A stretch of 13,732 nt of DNA, taken from assembly GCA_029937635.1 (NCBI GenBank), contig JAPYPM010000033.1:1-13732 (forward strand), read 5' to 3'. Below, in pieces: positions 7,354 to 13,732 of this stretch. How positions within the stretch are numbered: the first letter of the stretch is position 1; each line of letters opens with the position of its first letter. Source of the stretch: Nitrospinaceae bacterium (GTDB lineage: Bacteria > Nitrospinota > Nitrospinia > Nitrospinales > VA-1). Made by a program: the position numbers and the translations under genes. Below the pieces are notes generated by a model. It saw only the letters and a program-made list of their open reading frames with translations, had not been told where the DNA came from and ran no database searches.

Positions 7354-9230
7354 GCTTTACCAGTTCATCAAAAGAATCTTTCCAAGAGGGATCTTTTTTC
7401 GTTCGGAAAAAAATCAAAGTTTATACTGTTTTTGTGGTCCTTTCCTTTTTAGTAGTTGTGATGAGAGCTTGGTATCTGCAGATACTAAAAGGAGATGATT
7501 TTTTGGGAAAATCTGAACAGAACAGAATTAGAAAGATTTCCTTGCCAGATTATAGAGGTGTAATTAAAGACCGTCGTGGAAAAATTATTGTTAATGTCCG
7601 ACCATCTTTTAGCCTATATGTTACACCTGAAGACGCAGATAATTTAACGGAATCGTTAGACTTCCTTTCCAAGTTCATGGAAATAAATGAAGATAAACTA
7701 AGAGAAGATATTCGTCAGTCTTCCTCGTTTAAAAACGTTTTGATAAAAAGAGATATCTCGCGTAGAGAAGTTGCTTATATAGAAGAAAACAAGATGTTGC
7801 TTCCTGGGGTTCGTATTAAGGTTGAACCCATAAGAAATTATGCGCACAGAGAATTTGCTTCTCATGTTCTCGGTTACTTAGGCGAAGTTTCTAAAGATGA
7901 ATTAAAAACTTTAAAATTTAGTCGATATCAACCAGGGGATATGATTGGGAAAAATGGAATAGAAAAAATATACGAGTCGGAGTTAAAGGGAAAGAAAGGG
8001 TTTAAGGAAGTTGAGGTAGATGTTTCTGGGAGAGAACTGAAAGCTTTACGAAAACTTTCTCCAGAAACAGGAAACAGCTTAGTGCTCACTTTAGATAGTC
8101 GAGTTCAGAGGAAACTTGAAACGTTAATGGATCAAGTCTCAGACGAACATTCTGTTGAAGGTTCTGCTGTAGTGATGAAAGTACAGTCTGGAGAAATTAT
8201 TGCCATGGTGAGCAAGCCTTCGTTTGACCCAAATGCGTTTGCCACTGGAGTATCTAGAAAAAAATGGAATAGCTTGTTGCGTGATGATAAAAACCCTCTT
8301 CAGAATAGAACGATTGATGGTCAGTATCCTCCGGCCTCTACTTATAAATTGGTTACTGCATATGCTGGGCTTTCAGAAAAAATAATAAAACCAGAAGACA
8401 CTATCTTTTGTCCTGGGCAATTTCATTTAGGTAAAAGAGACTATCGTTGTTGGAAAAAAAAGGGCCACGGTAAGATGAATTTACATGATGCCTTGGTCCA
8501 ATCATGCGATGTTTATTTTTATACTCTTGGACACCGATTAGGAATTGATAGTTTAGCAAAATATGCAAACAAACTTGGTCTGGGAGAGCTCACTGGAATT
8601 CGCTTAAAAGGAGAGAAGTCGGGATTGGTTCCATCGACACAGTGGAAGAAAAAAATTAAAAATATACCCTGGTATCCTGGAGAAACTATTTCGGCTTCAA
8701 TAGGCCAAGGGTATAACCTCGTTACTCCTCTACAGAGTGTAAATATGATTTCGGCCATTGCAAGTAACGGGTTTTTGGTTCGTCCCTATATTGTAAAAAG
8801 AATTGAGGATTCTAACGGTAAGCTGATAAAGGAATTTTATCCTAAAGTTAGAAGAAATATCGGAATTGATCCGGTAGTATTAAAAATTCTTAAAGAAGGG
8901 CTTCGAGGTGTAGTTCATGATGCTCATGGAACAGGACACAGAGCTAGGCTCAAAAATATCACAGTTTCTGGAAAAACGGGAACGGCTCAGGTTATAGGAA
9001 TGAAAGACTCTGATGAGATTAACCCAGAAGATAAAATTCCTTATCAATACCGAGATCATGCTTGGTTTGTTGCTTTTGCTCCGTATGAGAAACCAGAAGT
9101 GTCAGTGTCAGTTATTATCGAGCATGGTGGACACGGAGGCGAGGTTGCTGCTCCAATTGCCAGACAAGTTTTAGAGACTTATTTCACCTATTACCCTCCT
9201 TTTAAAACTATTAAATCGAATAAGGAATGA
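7350..9230 (+). CDS. mrdA: Penicillin-binding protein 2, elongasome transpeptidase
   Basis: Monofunctional class B PBP of 626 residues that cross-links lateral-wall peptidoglycan; anchored in the inner membrane with catalysis in the periplasm. It has a cytoplasmic tail (1-20), one membrane span (about 23-42), an N-terminal pedestal (LPDYRGVIKDRRGKII; NYAHREFASHVLGYLGEV; DMIGKNGIEKIYESEL) and a transpeptidase domain from about 245. Catalytic motifs: STYK at 330-333 (nucleophile Ser330), SCD at 385-387 and KTG at 542-544 in SGKTGTAQV. Cys354, Cys367, His373 and Cys386 are placed like the metal ligands reported for some PBP2 proteins, so a zinc site is inferred. The gene overlaps mreD by four bases. 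rodA, its usual downstream partner, does not follow: 11 bases later comes the convergent end of uvrB. PBP2 rather than PBP3/FtsI is indicated by the mre context and the lack of FtsI-type features. Confidence 0.96.
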   Translation: MSFTSSSKESFQEGSFFVRKKIKVYTVFVVLSFLVVVMRAWYLQILKGDDFLGKSEQNRIRKISLPDYRGVIKDRRGKIIVNVRPSFSLYVTPEDADNLTESLDFLSKFMEINEDKLREDIRQSSSFKNVLIKRDISRREVAYIEENKMLLPGVRIKVEPIRNYAHREFASHVLGYLGEVSKDELKTLKFSRYQPGDMIGKNGIEKIYESELKGKKGFKEVEVDVSGRELKALRKLSPETGNSLVLTLDSRVQRKLETLMDQVSDEHSVEGSAVVMKVQSGEIIAMVSKPSFDPNAFATGVSRKKWNSLLRDDKNPLQNRTIDGQYPPASTYKLVTAYAGLSEKIIKPEDTIFCPGQFHLGKRDYRCWKKKGHGKMNLHDALVQSCDVYFYTLGHRLGIDSLAKYANKLGLGELTGIRLKGEKSGLVPSTQWKKKIKNIPWYPGETISASIGQGYNLVTPLQSVNMISAIASNGFLVRPYIVKRIEDSNGKLIKEFYPKVRRNIGIDPVVLKILKEGLRGVVHDAHGTGHRARLKNITVSGKTGTAQVIGMKDSDEINPEDKIPYQYRDHAWFVAFAPYEKPEVSVSVIIEHGGHGGEVAAPIARQVLETYFTYYPPFKTIKSNKE

Positions 9231-9241
9231 AGGAAGTTGAG

Positions 9242-11233
9242 TTAAATCAAAATAGATAAGTCTTTTTCCCTTAATTTTTTTACTCGGTCTCTTAGCTCAG
9301 CAGCCTTTTCGAATTCTAGGTTTTTTGCTGCAAGGTGCATTTTACTTTCTAGGTTTTTAATTAGTTTTGGCATATTTTTAATCAAAATGTGTTCATCTTC
9401 CTCGTTTTCAGTTTTAGAGGCCATATTTTTTTTATCTTGTTTGACTATAATTTCTTGAATAGTTTTTTTGATCGATTTGGGAGTTATCTGATGCTTAGCG
9501 TTGTATTTTGTTTGAATGATTCTTCGGCGGTCCATTTCATCGATTGCTCTTTGCATTGATTGGGTAACAGTATCCGCGTAAAAAATAACTTTTCCGTCGA
9601 TATTTCGTGCAGCACGCCCAGAAGTTTGAATTAATGATGTGGTCGAACGAAGAAAACCTTCTTTGTCAGCATCAAGAATGGCAACCAGAGATACTTCTGG
9701 GATGTCAAGGCCTTCTCGTAGAAGGTTAATCCCTATTAGAGCGTCAAACTCTCCTAAGCGCAGTTCTCTGATAATGTGACTCCGCTCCAGTGTTAGGATG
9801 TCAGAGTGAAGATACTTTACTTTAAGTCCGAGTTCAGCATAGTGCTCTGTTAGATCCTCAGAAAAACGTTTTGTTAATGTTGTGACTAGGGTCCGTTGAT
9901 TTTTTTCGGCGCGTATTTTAATTTGTTTGAACAGGTCGTCGACTTGTTCTTTTATGGGTTTGATTTCTATAACTGGATCTACTAGTCCAGTCGGTCGGAC
10001 TAGGAGCTGAATTATCTCATCTTTTGATTTTTCAAGTTCATATTGGGCTGGAGTAGCAGACACATATACAACTTGTTTGGCGTGTTTTTTAAACTCATCA
10101 AATTTCAATGGTCGATTGTCAAAAGCCGATGGTAGCCGGAATCCATATCTAATTAGCTTTTCCTTGCGGGATCGATCTCCTTTGTACATCCCATTTAGTT
10201 GAGGAATAGTAGCATGGCTTTCATCAATCATAAATAGAGAGTCGTCAGGAAAATAATCTAAGAGTGTGGGGGGAGGTTCGTTTTCTAAACGATTGGTGAA
10301 GTGCCGTGAATAATTTTCGATGCCCTGACAGAAACCTACTTCTTTTATCATTTCAAGATCAAACATGGTTCGTTGTTCGATTCGTTGAGCTTCTATTAGC
10401 AGATTTTGACTTTCAAAAAAAGCAACCCGCACAAGTAATTCCTCACGGATTGATTGAATGGCACGATCGAGAGTTTCTTTTGGTGTGACATAATGACTAG
10501 CTGGATAGATACCTATTCTGTCAATTTCACTAATATGCTTTTGAGTCAAAGGATCGAACGAGCTGATACGGTCGATAGTATCTCCAAAAAACTCTATACG
10601 TATTGCCTCCTCTCGATCATAAACAGGGACAATATCTATCGTATCTCCCCGGGCGCGAAATGTTCCTCGTTGAAAATCTAAATCATTTCTTTTGTATTGT
10701 ATGTGCACTAGTTTTTTTAAAACATCATCCCGTTCTATCTGCATTCCTTTTTCAATAAAAAGTAACATTCCGTGATATGCTTCAGGTGAGCCCAGACCAT
10801 ATATGCAAGAAACACTGGCAATAATAATTACATCACGCCTTTCAAATAAAGCACGCGTTGCTGCATGACGAAGTTTGTCGATCTCGTCGTTGATAGACGC
10901 ATCTTTTTCAATAAATGTATCTGTTGTTGGAAGATAGGCCTCTGGCTGATAATAATCATAATAGCTTACGAAATAGCCCACTGCGTTATTAGGAAAAAAG
11001 TCTAAAAATTCTCCATAAAGTTGAGCTGCAAGAGTTTTATTGTGGGCAAGAACCAAAGTAGGCTTTTGTACTTGTTCAATTACATTAGCAAGAGTAAAAG
11101 TTTTGCCTGAGCCGGTTACTCCAAGAAGAGTCTGGTGGGGCGAACCAGAAAGAATAGATTTCTTTAGTTTTGAAATGGCTGTTGGCTGGTCGCCAGCCGG
11201 TTGAAATGATGAGTTGATCTTAAAAGGTTTCAT
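9242..11233 (-). CDS. uvrB: Excinuclease ABC subunit B
   Basis: Damage-verifying helicase-like subunit of UvrABC nucleotide-excision repair: loaded by UvrA, it clamps one strand and recruits UvrC. 663 residues, the usual length. Walker A GVTGSGKT at 38-45; the Tyr-rich beta-hairpin YYDYYQPEAYLP at about 93-104, which inserts between the strands; then KDASINDEIDKLRHAAT and SCIYGLGSP. Motif II appears as DESHATIPQ, and the helicase motifs near the C-terminal half as SATPAQYE, LVTTLTKRFSEDL, LREGLDIPEVSLVAILDADKEGFLRS and QTSGRAARN. A C-terminal UVR coiled hairpin that binds UvrC (KNLESKMHLAAKNLEFEKAAELRDRV) ends the protein. ATG start with AGGA about 6 bases upstream. It is transcribed alone, converging on mrdA. 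A LexA-like palindrome lies over its ribosome-binding site. Confidence 0.98.
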   Translation of the reverse strand: MKPFKINSSFQPAGDQPTAISKLKKSILSGSPHQTLLGVTGSGKTFTLANVIEQVQKPTLVLAHNKTLAAQLYGEFLDFFPNNAVGYFVSYYDYYQPEAYLPTTDTFIEKDASINDEIDKLRHAATRALFERRDVIIIASVSCIYGLGSPEAYHGMLLFIEKGMQIERDDVLKKLVHIQYKRNDLDFQRGTFRARGDTIDIVPVYDREEAIRIEFFGDTIDRISSFDPLTQKHISEIDRIGIYPASHYVTPKETLDRAIQSIREELLVRVAFFESQNLLIEAQRIEQRTMFDLEMIKEVGFCQGIENYSRHFTNRLENEPPPTLLDYFPDDSLFMIDESHATIPQLNGMYKGDRSRKEKLIRYGFRLPSAFDNRPLKFDEFKKHAKQVVYVSATPAQYELEKSKDEIIQLLVRPTGLVDPVIEIKPIKEQVDDLFKQIKIRAEKNQRTLVTTLTKRFSEDLTEHYAELGLKVKYLHSDILTLERSHIIRELRLGEFDALIGINLLREGLDIPEVSLVAILDADKEGFLRSTTSLIQTSGRAARNIDGKVIFYADTVTQSMQRAIDEMDRRRIIQTKYNAKHQITPKSIKKTIQEIIVKQDKKNMASKTENEEDEHILIKNMPKLIKNLESKMHLAAKNLEFEKAAELRDRVKKLREKDLSILI

Positions 11234-11240
11234 TTTTTTC

Positions 11241-11256
11241 CTGTTCTTGGATTCAG
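11241..11256. promoter_or_regulatory. LexA-box-like palindrome in front of uvrB
   Basis: CTG (11241-11243), ten bases, CAG (11254-11256), extended by one base each side to CCTG...CAGG. The CTG-N10-CAG layout equals the core of the E. coli-type LexA box. It lies 8-23 bases before the uvrB ATG and overlaps its AGGA. In E. coli uvrB is an SOS gene. Only eight positions match, and the inner bases lack the alternating AT pattern, so chance is quite possible. Confidence 0.3.
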
Positions 11257-11263
11257 GTTAAAA

Positions 11264-11282
11264 TAACACAAAATATGTGTTA
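11264..11282. repeat. Perfect 7-base inverted repeat between uvrB and the TraB-like gene
   Basis: TAACACA (11264-11270), five bases AAATA, TGTGTTA (11276-11282). The symmetry is perfect and resembles a dimeric repressor site. It lies about 30 bases upstream of uvrB and 114 bases upstream of the TraB-like gene, so it could act on either; no regulator is identifiable. AT-rich context lowers its significance. Confidence 0.4.
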
Positions 11283-11380
11283 AATTAATAATTTGGTATA
11301 TGGGTAGTTAAAATATTATTTTCTCCCAGTAGGATTGTTTTTCTAATTAGTACCCCCCCACTCAGACTAATTTAGATTAT

Positions 11381-11398
11381 AGAGGTGAATATTTAGTG
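11381..11398 (+). promoter_or_regulatory. Ribosome-binding site and GTG start of the TraB-like gene
   Basis: AGAGGTG at 11381-11387 stands 8 bases before the GTG at 11396 and supports that start. Upstream, a -10-like TAGATT is present just before it, but no convincing -35 partner was found. Confidence 0.55.
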
Positions 11399-12589
11399 GA
11401 TAAAAATAATGAAGATGTAATAAAAAAAATTAAATTAAACGGTGCGTCCATTACTCTTCTAGGAACGGCCCATGTTTCTAAAGAGAGTGTTGCGTTAGTT
11501 GAAGAACAAATATTGAGTAAGGAGTTTGACTGTATTGCTGTTGAGCTTTGTCCAGCCCGTTATGAAAACTTAAAAAATAAGTCTTGGTGGCAAAACCTAG
11601 ATATTTATGAAGTTTTTAAAAAGAAAAAAGCTTCACTTCTTTTAATTAACTTGGCTCTTTCAGCTTATCAGCGACGCTTAGCTGACAAGGTTGGTGTGGA
11701 AGCTGGCAAAGAGATGATGAGGGCAATAGAGTTAGCTACTGAGAATGAAATTCGTTTAGAGGTGGTTGATCGCGATATTACTACCACACTTCATCGTCTT
11801 GTAACCAAAGTTTCATTTTGGCAGAAAATAAAAATATTTTCTGGGTTGGTTGTGGGAATATTCGTGGGTGAAGAAATCGATAAGGAACAAATAGAAAATC
11901 TAAAAAAAGGGGACATGCTTCATTCAGTCATCGAGGAATTTGGAGATTCACTTCCACAAATCAAAAAAGTTTTGATTGATGAGCGCGATGAATTTATGAC
12001 AGGTAAACTATCGATGTTGACTAAGTTAGAGAATGCTCCTACAAATATTTTAGCGATTGTCGGAGCAGGACATCTTGTGGGCATGGTGCCAAACTTTGAC
12101 AAACCCCCAAATCAACTCCAGATGAATGAATTGACTAAAAAGCCTCCTCCGAATCGGATTGGATATTTTATTGGATGGGGGATATGTGTTCTCATACTTA
12201 GTATGTTTTATGTGGGTTACCAACAATCTCCAGAGCTAGGTTGGAGTTTGGTGGTTACATGGGTATTAATCAATGGTGGGTTTAGCGCTTTGGGTGCTGC
12301 TCTGGCACTTGCGCACCCGGTTTCAGTTCTCGCAGCTTTTTTGGCTGCGCCGTTGACTTCTCTTAATCCTACTATTGGGGCTGGCATGGTGGTAGGACTT
12401 GTAGAATCCTATTTGCGAAAACCAAAGGTTACAGATTTTGAGCGATTAAAAGATGATATTTCATCATTCCCTATGTGGTGGAAAAATGGTGTGGCTAGAG
12501 TTCTTCTCGTTTTTTTCTTTGCGAATGTTGGGTCAGCTGTTGGGACTTATGTTGCGGGAGCTTCTATCATTAAGCAAATACTTAGCTAG
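11396..12589 (+). CDS. TraB/PrgY-family membrane protein (function unknown in bacteria)
   Basis: 397 residues. The soluble N-terminal domain (about 1-250) carries the TraB-family signatures: LLGTAHVSKES (GTAH at 23-26), VELCPARYENL (49-59) and EAGKEMMRAIELATENEIRLEVVDRDITTTLHR. A second GAGH motif stands at about 223-226 (IVGAGHLVGMVP). The two GxxH motifs recall the metal-hydrolase-like core shared by TraB, GumN and Tiki proteins. The C-terminal third has about four membrane spans (roughly 254-274, 281-303, 305-335, 367-390). Members regulate peptide pheromone in enterococcal plasmids (PrgY/TraB), but most archaeal and bacterial relatives have no known role; a membrane-linked protease-like activity is inference. 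Start is GTG with a good AGAGGTG. Divergent from uvrB, followed after 78 bases by a methyltransferase gene. Family assignment is firm, function is not. Confidence 0.87.
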   Translation: MDKNNEDVIKKIKLNGASITLLGTAHVSKESVALVEEQILSKEFDCIAVELCPARYENLKNKSWWQNLDIYEVFKKKKASLLLINLALSAYQRRLADKVGVEAGKEMMRAIELATENEIRLEVVDRDITTTLHRLVTKVSFWQKIKIFSGLVVGIFVGEEIDKEQIENLKKGDMLHSVIEEFGDSLPQIKKVLIDERDEFMTGKLSMLTKLENAPTNILAIVGAGHLVGMVPNFDKPPNQLQMNELTKKPPPNRIGYFIGWGICVLILSMFYVGYQQSPELGWSLVVTWVLINGGFSALGAALALAHPVSVLAAFLAAPLTSLNPTIGAGMVVGLVESYLRKPKVTDFERLKDDISSFPMWWKNGVARVLLVFFFANVGSAVGTYVAGASIIKQILS

Positions 12590-12595
12590 ACGATA

Positions 12596-12623
12596 TTGCT
12601 CTCAACTGCTTAAATAATAATTA
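12596..12623 (+). promoter_or_regulatory. Weak promoter candidate before the methyltransferase gene
   Basis: In the 78-base gap after the TraB-like gene, TTGCTC (12596-12601) and TAATTA (12618-12623) are 16 bases apart. The match is marginal; read-through from the TraB-like gene is equally plausible. Confidence 0.2.
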
Positions 12624-12667
12624 CGGAAGTGTTCAGAAAGTAAGCTTTTTTTTGACAAGGATATATC

Positions 12668-13315
12668 ATGAATAATGGCGACAATGTTCAAGATGGATAT
12701 TCTCGTGAAGACTGGGAACGTCACTATGACGAAGATGATTTACGCTGGGATCTTAATGAAGCAGCACCACCATTAGTTAATTTATGGAAGGAAAAAAACT
12801 TTTCTCCTTGTAAAGCTATTGTTCCTGGTTGCGGTGCCGGTCACGAGGTACTATTTTTAGCAAAAAAAGGATTTAATGTGACTGCAGTAGACTACTCTCA
12901 TGGTGCTATTAAATTAATTAAAAGCACTTTTAAAAAAAATAATTGTTTGGGTGAAGTGTTGCATAAAGACTTTTTTGAATTAGACTATAAGTATAATGCA
13001 AGCTTTGGATTAATGCTGGAACATACTTTTTTCTGTGCGATTAATCCAAATATGCGTCAAGAGTACGTTAAAACAGCTAAAAGAATTTTAAAGCCGGGTG
13101 GTTACTTGATTGGTTTGTTTTACGAAACAAATGAAGATGGTGGACCACCGTTTAATACTAAGAAGGAAGACATAGAGAAATATTTCTCCAGTTCATTCAA
13201 GATTGAATCTTTAAGTAAGACACCGCATTCGGCTGAGCAAAGGCTTGAGAAAGAATGGCTGGTTGTTTTTAAAAACAAAGACTCAGGATCCGATCAGAGA
13301 AAACTAAAAAAATGA
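12668..13315 (+). CDS. TPMT-family SAM-dependent methyltransferase
   Basis: A 215-residue class I methyltransferase resembling the thiopurine/thiol/halide methyltransferase family (TPMT). The N-terminal signature has W-x(3)-Y then RWDLNEAAPPLV (Trp27, Asp28), matching the family's W...PWD..xP pattern. SAM motif I is IVPGCGAGHEVLFLA (PGCGAG at 53-58), motif II ends in Asp75 (VTAVDYS), EHTFFCAI at 118-125 is a TPMT-type motif, and LKPGGYLIGLFY is motif post-III. Relatives S-methylate thiols, thiocyanate, halides or tellurium/selenium compounds. The substrate here cannot be read from the sequence; detoxification of small thiol-like nucleophiles is inference. ATG start with AAGGA six bases upstream. 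The gene is followed by a peptidase gene at most 16 bases away, so they may be co-transcribed, though no shared pathway is evident. Confidence 0.85.
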   Translation: MNNGDNVQDGYSREDWERHYDEDDLRWDLNEAAPPLVNLWKEKNFSPCKAIVPGCGAGHEVLFLAKKGFNVTAVDYSHGAIKLIKSTFKKNNCLGEVLHKDFFELDYKYNASFGLMLEHTFFCAINPNMRQEYVKTAKRILKPGGYLIGLFYETNEDGGPPFNTKKEDIEKYFSSSFKIESLSKTPHSAEQRLEKEWLVVFKNKDSGSDQRKLKK

Positions 13316-13331
13316 ATCGATGGTTTTTTTT

Positions 13332-13732
13332 ATGAATAAATTAAAAAATACTTACTCAGGAATTTTCCGTGACGGTGGAGCAGGTAGATTGGCCAAAAAA
13401 AGGTACCGTCTCAGGCGAAAAATACTGATTGATAAAGAAAATATATTAATGGCTATTACAGGTGTGCCATATGGTCCTGGGCAAGAAACGGTATGGGCCT
13501 ACGCTCATTGCCCCACATATCAAGAGCCTGCAATTATGTATTTAACAGGAATCAATCAATCCAATGTCATCCTTTTACTTGATCCATATTCATCTGAGTC
13601 TGATGAAATACTATTCGTTAGCAAAAAGGACTTGTCTAAGGAATTCTGGGATGGAATTCGGTTTGGTGTGGGAGATAGCAAAAGTATTCGAGAAGTTCAG
13701 CGAGTAACAGGAATAAAAGATATTCGTGATAT
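13332..13732 (+). CDS. pepP: Xaa-Pro aminopeptidase (aminopeptidase P), 3'-truncated by the window edge
   Basis: 133 codons of an open frame running off the right end. The visible part matches the N-terminal AMP_N domain of aminopeptidase P, which precedes the pita-bread metallopeptidase domain and helps shape the active site: an RRKIL start motif (28-32), IMYLTGINQSNVILLLDP (equivalent to the family's FYYLTGF...A.LVL.P), ILFVSKKD, and EFWDGIRFGVGDS (equivalent to E.W.G.R.G). The full enzyme removes N-terminal residues preceding proline with a Mn/Zn dinuclear site that lies beyond the edge. ATG at 13332 is taken as start; an in-frame ATG at 13320 would add MVFF. Neither has a clear Shine-Dalgarno sequence, and the AMP_N homology begins well inside, so the start is uncertain. 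It follows the methyltransferase closely on the same strand. Confidence 0.8.
   Translation, partial: MNKLKNTYSGIFRDGGAGRLAKKRYRLRRKILIDKENILMAITGVPYGPGQETVWAYAHCPTYQEPAIMYLTGINQSNVILLLDPYSSESDEILFVSKKDLSKEFWDGIRFGVGDSKSIREVQRVTGIKDIRD

Noticed and set aside
11352..11358. C7 tract before the TraB-like gene as a phase-variation switch
   Set aside because: Short, outside the -10/-35 spacing of any clear promoter, and the coding frame is intact; insufficient support.
12636..12653. AAAG-TAAG-CTTT hairpin followed by T residues as a terminator
   Set aside because: The stem has only four mostly A-T pairs, and its T-run overlaps the stem, so it would be too weak.
12652..12678. Perfect TTGACA as a -35 element before the methyltransferase
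   Set aside because: A matching -10 would have to lie inside the coding region after the ATG, and no good hexamer stands at 16-18 bases; the string overlaps the AAGGA ribosome-binding site.
1..13732. Mobile elements, CRISPR arrays, defence or secretion clusters
   Set aside because: No transposase, integrase, direct-repeat arrays or tRNA-associated ends are visible; all genes have housekeeping or general family identities.

Overview
The window reads as ordinary chromosomal housekeeping DNA from an AT-rich bacterium (GC content in the high thirties per cent by eye). A Gram-negative cell plan is suggested by a PpiD-type periplasmic folding factor anchored in the inner membrane and by a complete MreB-MreC-MreD-PBP2 elongation set. 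The taxon cannot be fixed from sequence alone. The AT-rich coding, frequent GTG/TTG starts and a ThiD-ThiN fusion point to a non-model lineage (a deltaproteobacterial or Nitrospinota-like marine bacterium would fit), but this is a guess. No phage, transposon, CRISPR array, tRNA or rRNA is visible. The window is densely coded, and the longest gene-free stretch is about 266 bases.

Layout. The left edge cuts into glmS (glucosamine-6-phosphate synthase, 3' part), followed on the same strand by a fused thiamine gene thiD-thiN. This runs tail to tail, with a 4-base gap, into ppiD on the minus strand. A 266-base divergent intergenic region then carries the promoter of the elongasome operon mreB-mreC-mreD-mrdA, which is tightly packed (3-base gap, then two ATGA overlaps). 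mrdA converges, with an 11-base gap, on uvrB (minus strand). A 162-base divergent region with possible operator-like palindromes separates uvrB from a TraB/PrgY-family membrane protein gene (plus strand). That gene is followed by a TPMT-type SAM methyltransferase and by the start of a proline aminopeptidase gene cut by the right edge.

How the genes fit together. glmS makes the amino sugar that starts peptidoglycan and LPS synthesis. mreBCD and mrdA build and position the lateral-wall synthase, but its usual glycosyltransferase partner rodA is not next to mrdA. PpiD helps newly exported proteins fold. thiDN would supply thiamine phosphate, and uvrB belongs to nucleotide-excision repair. The TraB-like, methyltransferase and peptidase genes have no evident pathway link to one another. 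No clearly new biological system was found. The points most worth checking are the archaeal flavour of glmS, thiDN and the TraB-like gene, the LexA-like palindrome over the uvrB ribosome-binding site, the Cys/His set in PBP2, and the missing rodA.
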